Assembly (NCBI GenBank): GCA_012032215.1
Contig: JAAURO010000046.1
Span: 1 to 9,445 of the forward strand
DNA: 9,445 nt
Source: Limnobacter sp.
GTDB taxonomy: Bacteria; Pseudomonadota; Gammaproteobacteria; Burkholderiales; Burkholderiaceae_B
Direction of reading: 5' to 3'
The translations under genes were made by a program, and so were the position numbers. Under the pieces are notes generated by a model. It saw only the letters and a program-made list of their open reading frames with translations, did not search any database and had not been told where the DNA came from. This document shows, one piece after another, positions 1 to 9,132 of the stretch (position 1 is its first letter; each line of letters opens with the position of its first letter).

Positions 1-2358
1 CGAGACAACATCGATTTGCTCAATGACTGCGCGCGCAGGGCTTTGTGCGCGTGCGCCTGCAAACCGGGCAAGCACCCGCGCAAGTGCTGGAACTCGATGG
101 ACTTCCCCCCTGAACCGCACCCACAAGCACAGCCTGGATGTGGTGGTAGACCGCTTGAAAGTACGCCAGGAAAGCCGCCAGCGCCTGGCCGAAAGCCTGG
201 AAACCGCACTGCGCCTGGCCAACAGCAAAGCAATTGCGCTGAATATGGGCACACAAGCTGAAACCGGGTTTTCCAGCCGCTTTGCCTGCCCCGTGTGCGA
301 CTACAGCCTTTCCGAACTGGAACCCCGACTGTTCAGCTTTAACAACCCGGCGGGCGCTTGCCCCAACTGCGATGGCCTGGGCCACGAAACCTTTTTCGAC
401 CCGCACCGTGTGGTAGCGCACCCCGATATTTCATTGGCTGCAGGGGCCATTTCAGGCTGGGACAAACGCAACGCCTTGTATTTTCAGATGATGCAAAGCC
501 TGGCCGAACACTACGGGTTCGACCTGGACACCACTTGGGCAGACCTGCCCGAAGACGTTCAAAACGTGGTGTTGTATGGCTCGGGCAGCGAATCCATTCA
601 ATTTACCTACGCCAGCAGCAAGGGCCCGCCTGCCAGCAAAAAACACGCTTTCGAGGGCATTATTCCCAACCTCAAACGCCGTCTGTTGCTAACCGAGTCC
701 AACGCCGTGCGTGAAGAACTGGGCAGGCTCACCGGCAGCCGCGCCTGCCAGGCCTGCGGGGGTTCACGCCTGAAACCTGCCGCCCGGCATGTGTACTTAA
801 GCGAAGCCACTCAGGAAAAAACATCCACGACATCAGCCAGCTCACCATAGACCGCGCCCACGCCTATTTTGAAACACTGCACCTGCCTGGCGCTCGTGGC
901 CAGGTAGCCGAACGCATTGTAGGAGAAATTGCTTCGCGCCTGCGGTTTTTAAACGATGTGGGCCTGAGTTACCTCAGTCTGGAGCGCTCGGCCGACACGC
1001 TGTCTGGCGGCGAAAGCCAGCGCATACGCTTGGCCAGCCAGATTGGCTCGGGCCTAACGGGCGTCATGTACGTACTGGACGAACCCTCCATCGGGCTGCA
1101 TCAACGCGACAACGACAGGTTGCTGCAAACCCTGGAGCGCCTGAAAAACCTGGGCAACAGCGTGTTGGTGGTTGAACACGATGAAGACGCCATTCGTGCC
1201 GCAGACTACGTGGTAGACATGGGCCCGGGCGCAGGCGAACACGGTGGCCAGATTGTAGCCCAGGGCACCCCCGATGAAATTCTTGCCAATCCGGCCTCGC
1301 TCACGGGCCAGTATTTAAGCGGCGTTCGGCAGATTAAACGCCCGGCGGCGGCACGCAAGCCCGACCCCGAACGCCTGCTCACCGTGCATGGTGCCACTGG
1401 CAACAACCTGAAATCAGTGACCGCCAGCTTTCCCGTGGGTTTGCTGGTGTGCGTCACCGGAGTTTCTGGTTCTGGCAAGTCCACATTGGTAAACGACACC
1501 TTGCTGGCCCAGGCCGCCCACGAACTGAACCGCGCCCACGCAGAAGGCGCGCCACACCGCGACATAACCGGGCTTGAGCATTTCGACAAAGTCATCGCCG
1601 TGGATCAAAGCCCGATTGGCCGCACCCCGCGCAGCAACCCGGCTACCTACACGGGGCTGTTTACCCCCATCCGCGACCTGTTTGCGCAAGTGCCTGCCGC
1701 GCGCGAACGGGGCTACGATGCCGGGCGGTTTTCTTTCAACGTGAAAGGTGGACGATGCGAGGCCTGCCAGGGCGATGGCGTCATGAAGGTGGAAATGCAC
1801 TTTCTGCCCGACATGTACGTGCCCTGCGATGTGTGCCACGGCAAACGCTACAACCGCGAAACGCGCGAAATCAAGTACCGGGGCATGAGCATAGACCAGG
1901 TGCTTGAACTCACTGTAGAGCAAGCATTGGGTATTTTTACCGCAGTGCCCAATGTGGCGCGACGCCTGCAAACGCTCATGGATGTGGGCTTAAGCTACAT
2001 CCGCCTGGGGCAGGCGGCCACCACACTTTCGGGCGGCGAAGCGCAGCGGGTAAAACTCTCGCTGGAACTTTCCAAGCGGGGCACGGGCAAAACCCTGTAC
2101 ATTCTGGACGAACCCACTACCGGCCTGCACTTTCACGACATCGACATGCTGCTTAAAGTGCTGAATCCGCTGGTTGAGGCAGGCAACACCGTGGTGGTGA
2201 TTGAACACAATCTGGATGTGATTAAATGTGCTGACTGGGTATTGGACATGGGGCCAGAAGGTGGTGCTGGCGGCGGCCAACTGATTGCACAGGGAACACC
2301 GGAAGATCTCGCCAACAACCCGGCCAGCCACACCGGCCGGTATTTGGCAAAAACCTAG
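1..2358 (+). CDS. uvrA: UvrA, excinuclease ABC subunit A (5'-truncated by window edge; three apparent frameshifts)
   Basis: UvrA is the dimeric ABC-type ATPase that finds DNA lesions with UvrB in cytosolic nucleotide excision repair. The window lacks roughly the first 160 residues, including the first Walker A. Visible in order: a CPVC...CPNC zinc module (287-370) followed by [14 protein letters not shown] signature LSGGES (1000-1017); Walker B with [11 protein letters not shown] (from 1078); second Walker [10 protein letters not shown] (about 1459-1485); [18 protein letters not shown]; second zinc module CEAC...CDVC (1756-1836); second LSGGE (2026-2040); and Walker [11 protein letters not shown] (from 2101). 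The natural C-terminus GRYLAKT ends at TAG 2356-2358. The reading frame changes three times, each explained by one missing base: a C near 27 (N-D-L-R-A-Q-G-F), a C in C6 at 105-110 (L-P-P-L-N-R-T), and an A in A6 at 816-821 (E-K-N-I-H-D). Restored, the segment is 786 residues, fitting a protein of about 945. Identity is certain; whether the frameshifts are real is doubtful. Confidence 0.96.
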
Positions 2359-2627
2359 CAATCTCGTGGTCTTTTGGCCCCCCGGCATTGCAGTTTTAAC
2401 TGGGCTGCCCGAAGCCTTACCGCAATATCAGCTACTGTTGCCGGCGATACTATTAACTCCGCCGCTGCTGCTGTATTGGCCAACTGGGCATCGGTCATCC
2501 AGTTTATCTGAGTAGCTGGCTGCATGCCAGTGGTCGTCAAAGCAGGTTGTGCGGCCAGCGCGGCCGTGCCGCAAGTCAGGCTTGCAGTCAGCGCACAGAG
2601 TAGGGTCAATCTGGTTTTCCTGGTCAT
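2355..2627 (-). CDS. Small putative exported protein, unrecognised
   Basis: This is a 90-residue reading frame with no family I recognise. The ATG at 2627 is chosen over in-frame upstream starts because AAGGAG lies 7 bases before it and because it begins a good Sec signal peptide: basic MTRKTR, a hydrophobic stretch around residues 7-22, and an ALA cleavage site before residue 26 (mature start about AQPALTT). The mature part is only about 65 residues, rich in Ala and Thr ([14 protein letters not shown]), then turns basic ([10 protein letters not shown]) at the end. The cysteine at 19 is not in a proper lipobox, so a lipoprotein is unlikely. Its stop (CTA on the plus strand, 2355-2357) overlaps the uvrA stop, making the two genes convergent. 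The last 11 or so residues lie beyond a C6 run (2378-2383 on the plus strand); in a sequence full of homopolymer errors that tail may be wrong. A real gene is likely; the function is unknown. Confidence 0.55.
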   Translation of the reverse strand: MTRKTRLTLLCALTASLTCGTAALAAQPALTTTGMQPATQINWMTDAQLANTAAAAELIVSPATVADIAVRLRAAQLKLQCRGAKRPRDC

Positions 2628-2759
2628 CAAAATACTCCTTTTTACAACTCCAAAGTTGGTTTTTGTATGCCACGCCCCTAGAGTATTACAAAAAAACAAG
2701 AATTTCCAGGTTTTTTGCAAGAAAAAAGGTGTCACTACGATGGGCTACTTCCAAGGCCA
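2628..2759. other. A/T-rich gap between gltD and the small exported-protein gene
   Basis: These 132 bases separate the gltD stop from the downstream gene and are much richer in A/T runs than the genes around them. On the minus strand the stretch holds several T tracts of 6-7 bases and a TAATACT hexamer region (plus-strand complement about 2683-2689) that could serve as a -10 for the small gene, but I see no convincing -35 at 16-18 bases. No strong G/C hairpin followed by U-tract is visible for gltD termination, so the end of the glt transcript is not evident from sequence. Confidence 0.4.
2635..2640 (-). promoter_or_regulatory. Shine-Dalgarno AAGGAG of the small exported-protein gene
   Basis: Minus-strand AAGGAG lies 7 bases before ATG 2627-2625. 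It is a near-perfect ribosome binding site and decides the start codon, since the frame stays open further upstream to 2735 without another good site. Confidence 0.65.
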
Positions 2760-4246
2760 CTAACGCGGTAAATTGCTGACGCCCATTAAAAACGCATCTA
2801 CCGCGCGTGCGGCCTGCCGTCCCTCGCGTATGGCCCACACCACCAGTGATTGCCCACGACGCATATCGCCTGCGGCATACAAACCAGGCACATTGGTACG
2901 GTAGGCCTGTGCACCCTCGGTGGTGGCTTTGGCGTTGCCACGGGCATCGTGTTCAGCACCAAATGCACCAAGCACACTGGCTGCCGGGTTAGTAAAGCCC
3001 ATGGCCAACAACACCAGATCGGCGGAAATCTCGAACCCGGATTCGGGCATTTCCTGCATGATCATCTGACCGGACTCCGGGTTTTTACCCATTCAATGCG
3101 CGCGCATTGCACAGCCTTTACCCGGCCCTTGCCATCGTCCACAAAGGCCTTGGTACTTACCGCCCAATCACGCCCCACCCCTTCTTCATGAGAAGACGAG
3201 GTACGCAATTTCAGCGGCCAATAAGGCCACACCAAGGGGGTGTTTTCGTGTTCGGGCGGTTGGGACATCAGCTCAATTTGTACCACTTGCCGCGCACCCT
3301 GGCGGTTAGAGGTGCCCACACAATCTGAGCCTGTATCGCCGCCGCCAATTACCAGCACATTTTTTTGGGTAGCCAGAATTTGCGCTTTCAGGGTGTCACC
3401 GGCATTGACGCGGTTTTGCAGCGGCAAAAACTCCATGGCGTAGTGCACGCCTTGTAAATGGCGGCCAGGTACGGGTAAATCGCGAGGCACCTCAGCGCCG
3501 CCCGCCAGCAGCACTGCATCGAATTCTTGCAACAAGGTTTGGGGCATCACGGTGGTGATCGCCAAATTGGCAATGCCCTGCTCGGGCAGGCTTTCGCCCA
3601 CGAACACGCCCGTTTTAAAGCGCACGCCCTCTCCCTGCATTTGCGCCACACGTCTGTCTATGTGGTGTTTTTCCATTTTGAAATCGGGAATGCCATAGCG
3701 CAATAAACCGCCAATGCGGTCGTTTTTCTCGAACACGGTCACTTCATGCCCCGCGCGTGCAAGTTGCTGGGCAGCGGCCAGCCCGGCAGGGCCCGACCCC
3801 ACCACCGCCACGGTTTTACCGGTTTTTTGGGCAGGAGGCTGCGGCACCACCCAGCCCATTTCCCAGCCCTTGTCGATAATTGCGTGCTCGATGCTTTTAA
3901 TACCTACCGGGTCTTCGTTAATCGTGAGCGTGCAAGCCGCTTCGCAAGGAGCCGGGCAAATGCGGCCCGTAAACTCTGGGAAGTTGTTGGTGGAATGCAA
4001 AACCTGTAAAGCGCTTTTCCAATCCTGTTTGTACACCAGGTCGTTGAAGTCGGGGATGATGTTGTTCACGGGGCAACCGTTGCTGCAAAAAGGGATGCCA
4101 CAATCCATGCACCGCGCGCTTTGTATTTTTGCCTGTTCATCGGGCAGGGCCTGCACAAATTCCTTGTGGTGCTTGATGCGTTTTTGTGGAGCCTCTGCGG
4201 CCTCTTGCAGGCGCTGGTATTCCATAAAGCCGGTTATTTTTCCCAT
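2760..4246 (-). CDS. gltD: GltD, glutamate synthase (NADPH) small subunit, one apparent frameshift
   Basis: GltD is the FAD- and iron-sulfur-containing subunit that takes electrons from NADPH and passes them to GltB. From the ATG at 4246: N-terminal cysteines C46, C49, C54, C58 ([13 protein letters not shown]) and C97, C101, C105 (CPAPCEAAC) that ligate the 4Fe-4S clusters; the FAD-binding VVGSGPAG (150-155 for GSGPAG); [12 protein letters not shown]; the NADPH-binding GGGDTG (301-306); and, after a frame change, the C-terminal FAD motif [17 protein letters not shown]. The start has AAGGA 7 bases upstream, and the first residues MGKITGF match the family's usual N-terminus. The frame breaks inside E-W-V-K-N-P-E-S-G, where the plus strand has T5 at 3082-3086; one more T restores continuity. 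Corrected length is 495 residues, normal for betaproteobacteria (about 490). It is second in the operon, 27 bases after gltB. The gene is probably intact in the organism. Confidence 0.95.
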
Positions 4247-4253
4247 GCGTGAT

Positions 4254-4258
4254 TCCTT
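4254..4258 (-). promoter_or_regulatory. Shine-Dalgarno AAGGA of gltD
   Basis: Minus-strand AAGGA sits 7 bases before the gltD ATG, inside the 27-base gap after the gltB stop (TAA, 4276-4274). This supports both the start choice and translation of gltD from a shared gltBD transcript. Confidence 0.7.
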
Positions 4259-4273
4259 GTCAATCGTGTGAGG

Positions 4274-7200
4274 TTAGGCAGCCGCGCGGGTTTTTTCCGC
4301 CTGCGCCAAATGCAATTCCTTGAGCGCACGCTGGTACTCGGTGGGAAACACTTTCACAAATTTTTTGTGCTCGGTTGCCCAGTTTTCCAGAATGCTTTGC
4401 GCACGCGCGCTGCCAGTAAAGACGGGCATGGCGCTCGATCAGGCGTTTAATCATGGTTTCATCTGTTTGCGGTGGGGTGCCGCGCGCCAGACTGTGCCAG
4501 CTTTCTTTCTGATTTTCCGTTTCCTGCTCGGCCTGGGTTTGCACAGCGTGCAATTCGACTTGCGCCAGATTGCAGCGTTTTTTTAAAACAAGCCATCCAC
4601 ATCGTACACATACGCAATGCCACCACTCATGCCTGCGGCAAAGTTGCGGCCCGTTTGCCCCAGCACGACCACCGTGCCGCCCGTCATGTATTCGCAGCCG
4701 TGGTCGCCAGTGCCCTCGACCACAGCCAAGGCGCCCGAGTTGCGCACGGCAAATCGCTCGCCTGCCACGCCGCTGAAATAAGCTTCGCCACTGGTAGCGC
4801 CATACAACACTGTGTTGCCTACAATCATGTTTTCTTCAGCAGGACCGCGAAAATCGTGGGTTGGCCGCACTACAATGCGCCCGCCAGACAACCCCTTACC
4901 CACATAATCGTTGCCCTGGCCCACTAAATCCAGCGTAATGCCATGTGCCAAAAACGCCGCAAACGATTGCCCTGCCGTGCCGGTAAGCTGAATGTGAATG
5001 GTGTCTTCGGGTAAACCTTGCTCGCCATAACGCGTGACCACCTCGCCAGACAACATGGCGCCCACCGTGCGGTTTACGTTGCGAATGGGTGCCATAAAAC
5101 TGACGCGCTCGGTGGTTTCCAGCGCCGTGTTTGCCTGTGCAATCAGTTGTTGATCCAGCGCCTTTTCCAGGCCGTGCTCTTGGGCATGGCTGTGGAACGC
5201 AGGCTCGGGCAGGCCTTCGGGCATCCAGAGCAGCCGGCTGAAATCCAGCCCCTTGGCCTTCCAGTGCCCAATGCCAGGTTTCAGGTTCAGGTAGCGGGTT
5301 TGGCCAATCAGGTGTTGCAATGTGCGCACACCCAACTGGGCCATTATTTCCCGCACTTCGTTGGCCACAAAAAGAAGTAGTTCACCACGTGCTCGGGCTT
5401 GCCCTGAAATTTTTGCGCAACTCGGGATCTTGCGTGGCCACACCCACCGGGCAGGTGTTCAGGTGGCACTTGCGCATCATGATGCAGCCTTCGGCCACCA
5501 AAGGTGCTGTGGCAAAACCGAACTCATCGGCTCCCAGTATGGCGCCTATCACCACATCGCGGCCTGTTTTCATTTGCCCATCCACCTGCACCCGTATGCG
5601 CCCGCGCAGGCCATTGAGCATCAGTGTTTGCTGCGTTTCTGCCAGCCCCAGTTCCCAGGGTGTACCTGCGTGCTTAATGGAAGACAGCGGCGAGGCGCCC
5701 GTACCCCCATCGTGCCCGGCAATCACCACGTGGTCAGCCTTGGCCTTGGAAACCCCGGCTGCAATGGTGCCCACCCCAACCAAAGAAACCAGCTTCACCG
5801 AAATCGAGGCCTGCGGATTGACATTTTTCAGATCGTGAATAAGCTGCGCCAAGTCTTCAATGGAATAAATATCGTGGTGGGGCGGTGGCGAAATAAGCCC
5901 CACGCCCGGCACCGAGTAACGAAGCTGACCAATGTATTCCGATACCTTGCCACCCGGCAATTGCCCGCCCTCGCCAGGTTTGGCACCCTGCGCCATTTTG
6001 ATTTGAATTTGATCGGCAGAACTTAAATACTCGGCAGTTACTCCAAACCTGCCCGAAGCCACCTGCTTGATTTTAGAACGCAGACTGTCGCCTGCCCGCA
6101 AAGGAATGTCGGCCATTATGCGCTGCTCGCCCAGCACAGAGGCCATGGTTTGCCCCTCTTTTACAATCCCCTTGCCCGGCTCTTTGCCCAGACCCAGCTT
6201 GAGTTCCTCGCGGTAGCGCTTGGGGTCTTCACCGCCTTCACCCGTGTTGGATTTACCACCAATGCGGTTCATGGCAATCGCCAGCGTGGTGTGCGCCTCG
6301 GTTGAAATAGAACCCAATGACATCGCCCCGGTGACAAAGCGTTTCACAATTTCTTCCGCCGGCTCTACTTCTTCCAGCGGTATGGCCTTGCTGGAATCAG
6401 AACGGAATTCAAGCAACCCGCGCAAAGTCATGTGGCGCTGGCTTTGATCATTAATCAGCTGCGCGTACTCTTTGTAAGTGCTGTAGGCGTTAGAGCGCGT
6501 GGCATGTTGCAGCCTGGCAATGGCATCTGGCGACCACAGGTGGTCTTCGCCACGCACACGCCAGGCATATTCGCCACCGGTTTCCAGTGCCTGCTCCAGA
6601 AGTGGATTGCGGCCAAAGGCTTCCTGATGCCACCCGAACTCGCCTTCTTGCCGGCCACCTCAAAAATGCCCAACCCTTCCACCTTGGTAGAAGTGCCGGT
6701 GAAGTATTTGTCCACCAAGGCAGCGCTTAAACCCACTGCTTCAAAAATCTGCGCACCGGTGTAACTCATGTACGTGGAAATGCCCATTTTGGACATCACC
6801 TTGTTCAGGCCCTTGCCGATTGCCTGGATGTAATTGGCGATGACCTGCTCTGCCGACAAGCCATGTGACCCGCCAAGCGCCATTCTGGCAATGGTTTCCA
6901 TGGCTAAATAAGGATGCACCGCTTCGGCACCATAACCAGCCAGCACGGCAAAATGGTGCACTTCGCGGGCAGAGCCGGTTTCCACCACCAACCCTACCGA
7001 GGTGCGCAAACCCTCTGCCACCAGGTGCTGATGAATGGCAGAAAGCGCCAGCAAGGCAGGTATGGCCACATGCTCACGGTCCATGGCCCGGTCTGAAATA
7101 ATCAGGATATTCGACCCATTTTTAACCGCATCGCGCGCTTGGGCGCACAGGCTTGCCAGCCGAGCTTCTACGCCCTCCTTGCCCCACGCCACGGGGTAGC

Positions 7201-9024
7201 AGATATTGATTTCGTGGCTGATGAACTTACCCAGAGTAAGGGCATCAATGCGACGAATCTTGCCCATGTTTTGCGCCGTTAACACCGGTTGCGACACCTC
7301 CAGCCGCATGGGCGGATTGATGTTGTTCAAGTCCAGCAAATTGGGTTTGGGGCCAATGAAACTGTTTAAACTCATGACCAGGCTTTCGCGAATCGGGTCG
7401 ATGGGCGGATTGGTAACCTGCGCAAACAACTGCTTGAAGTAGTGGTACAAAGGCTTGTTTTGTCTGACAAAACCGCCAGCGGGCTGTCGTTGCCCATGGA
7501 ACCTGTGGCCTCTTGCCCTGTTTCCAGCATAGGAGCCATCAGCACACGCAAGTCTTCCTGGGTGTAGCCAAAGGCCTGCTGGCGATCCAGCAACTCCTCC
7601 GTGTATTGAATGGGGTCGGCCTCGCCTTCAATTTTATCGAGCCGAATGCGAATCGTATCCAGCCATTGCTTGTAAGGCTTTGCACGCGCAAGCTGGTTTT
7701 TCAGTTCATCGTCATCGATAATGCGGCCCGCTTCCGTATCGATGAGAAACATCTTGCCGGGCTGTAAGCGCCATTTTTTTACAATCTGGCTCTCTGGAAT
7801 ATTCAGAGTGCCCGATTCAGAAGCCATGACCACCCAATCGTCTTCGGTCACCAGATAGCGCGCCGGACGCAAACCATTGCGGTCCAGGGTGGCACCAATT
7901 TGCTTGCCATCGGTAAATACCATGGCGGCAGGGCCGTCCCACGGCTCCATCATGGCAGCGTGGTATTCGTAAAAAGCGCGCCGGTGTTCGTCCATCAGGG
8001 TGTGCTGTTCCCAGGCCTCTGGAATCATCATCATCATGGCATGGGCAATTGGGTAACCGGCCATAACCAGCAACTCCAGGCAGTTGTCGAAGCAGGCCGT
8101 GTCGGATTGGCCATCAAAAATCAGCGGATACAGCTTGCGCAAATCATCGCCCAACACAGCCGATTGCATCACACCCTCGCGCGCACGCATCCAGTTGAAA
8201 TTACCCCGCACGGTATTTATTTCGCCGTTGTGGGCCAGCATGCGGTAAGGGTGCGCCAGCGGCCACTCCGGAAACGTGTTGGTGGAAAAACGCTGGTGCA
8301 CCAAAACCAGCGCCGAATGGCAACGTGGATCCTGCAAATCAGAAAAATACTCGCCCACCTGATTGGCCAGCAACAAACCCTTGTAAACAACCGTGCGCGC
8401 ACTCATGGAAGGGGAAAAATACTCGGTGCCGTGCGCCAAATCGAGCGCTTTAATGGCATGCACAGCACGCTTGCGAATCACATACAGTTTGCGTTCCAAA
8501 GCATCGGTTACCATGACATCGCGCCCACGGCCCACAAACACCTGCCGGATTATCGGCTCTTTGGCGCGCACCAGTGGGCTCATGGGCATACTGGCGTTCA
8601 CGGGCACATCACGCCACCCCAGCAGCACCTGCCCTTCGGCACGCACTGCGCGTTCCATTTCCTGCTCGCAAGCTATGCGTGAAGCAGTTTCCTTGGGCAA
8701 AAACACCATGCCTACGCCATACTCGCCCGCAGGCGGCAAAGCAACGCCCTGCCTGGCCATTTCTTCGCGGTACAGCAAATCCGGAATTTGAATAAGTATG
8801 CCTGCGCCATCGCCCATCAGCGGGTCGGCACCCACCGCCCCCCGATGGTCGAGGTTTTCCAGGATTTTCAGGCCACTGGTAACAATGCGGTGGCTTTTTT
8901 CGCCCTTGATGTGCGCCACAAAACCCACGCCGCAGGAGTCGTGCTCGTACTGCGGGTTGTACAGGCCATGTTGGTGGGCTTTTTTGCGGGTTTCATCGCG
9001 ATTGGTTTTAAAAGTTTCCTGCAT
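4274..9024 (-). CDS. gltB: GltB, glutamate synthase (NADPH) large subunit, six apparent frameshifts
   Basis: GltB makes two glutamates from glutamine and 2-oxoglutarate. Cys31 in EHDSCGVGF (codon 8934-8932) is the glutaminase nucleophile, so the first 30 residues should be a removed propeptide. The N-terminal amidotransferase domain follows ([26 protein letters not shown]), then the central domain, then the FMN synthase domain ([34 protein letters not shown]). The 3Fe-4S ligands are three Cys in [15 protein letters not shown] (codons at 5484, 5466 and 5451). The C-terminal glutamine-rich-loop beta-helix ends YVYDVDGLF. Frame changes: T4 at 7458-7461, near 6641-6644, T5 at 5410-5414, A5 at 5369-5373 (one base missing at each), 4578-4588 (one missing or two extra), and about 4418-4426 (one extra). 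Each time the expected sequence continues, through [13 protein letters not shown] to a natural TAA at 4276-4274. Restored length is about 1583 residues, normal for Burkholderiales. The ATG at 9024 has GAGGGAG 9 bases upstream. The gene is probably intact in the organism. Confidence 0.95.
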
Positions 9025-9121
9025 GGTTTTTCACTCCCTCTTTGCCTGCCTAGCTTACCTCGAAACGGGGAGACGGAGAGAGACTGGGCTGCGATGCAAA
9101 GGCCAAGAATATCGCCCGAAC
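9025..9121 (-). other. gltB leader region between IS-like transposase and gltB
   Basis: This short gap holds the gltB ribosome binding site and a pyrimidine-rich tract on the minus strand (complement of the purine-rich stretch about 9066-9082). I see no clear hairpin, riboswitch or attenuator. If the IS inserted here, this is all that remains of the native gltB upstream region next to the gene. Confidence 0.4.
9034..9040 (-). promoter_or_regulatory. Shine-Dalgarno GAGGGAG of gltB
   Basis: The minus-strand purine run GAGGGAG ends 9 bases before the gltB ATG (9024). It supports this start, which leaves a 30-residue propeptide before the catalytic cysteine, somewhat longer than the short leaders of some relatives. 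Confidence 0.55.
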
Positions 9122-9132
9122 TTACGTGTCAA
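9106..9132 (-). promoter_or_regulatory. Candidate hybrid promoter for gltBD reaching out of the IS end
   Basis: On the minus strand a perfect TTGACA (9132-9127) lies in the last two sense codons of the transposase gene and is followed, 15 bases on, by TATTCT (9111-9106), about 80 bases before gltB. The spacer is shorter than the optimal 17, although the local sequence is indel-prone and could be a base or more short. Outward-facing -35 boxes in IS ends that join a host -10 are a known phenomenon. Here it is only a pattern match: the native gltB promoter could also lie in the 97-base leader or beyond the IS. Confidence 0.3.

Noticed and set aside
2645..2664. Hairpin CAACT-CCAA-AGTTG followed by GTTTTT on the plus strand as a uvrA terminator
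   Set aside because: The stem is only five base pairs with two G/C pairs, lies nearly 290 bases past the uvrA stop and sits across the small gene's leader, so it is too weak to call.
2683..2735. Tract of T6 and A6 separated by five bases as a terminator for gltD
   Set aside because: The possible stem is A/T only and is not followed by a U-tract after a stable G/C stem, so termination here cannot be supported.
4260..4553. Separate small minus-strand gene of 97 codons between gltB and gltD
   Set aside because: Its first part is the GltB C-terminus ([19 protein letters not shown]) and its remainder is the same gene read out of frame.
4578..4592. T4A7 tract at the apparent GltB stop as a programmed ribosomal or transcriptional slippage site
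   Set aside because: The TAA is formed at the start of the A run, codon phasing does not give a slippery X-XXY-YYZ heptamer, and the gene has five other unrelated frame changes, so a common artefact explains it better.
7900..8682. Long open frame on the plus strand opposite gltB (260 codons), and similar ones opposite uvrA (for example 1414-1971 on the minus strand)
   Set aside because: These lie wholly antisense to well-conserved coding sequence, show no recognisable domains, and are expected from codon bias in G/C-rich genes.
9050..9053. CTAG between gltB and the transposase as an IS481 target site
   Set aside because: Some IS481 elements target CTAG, but this one is about 70 bases from the transposase stop and a single four-base match without a second copy or mapped IS end is not evidence.
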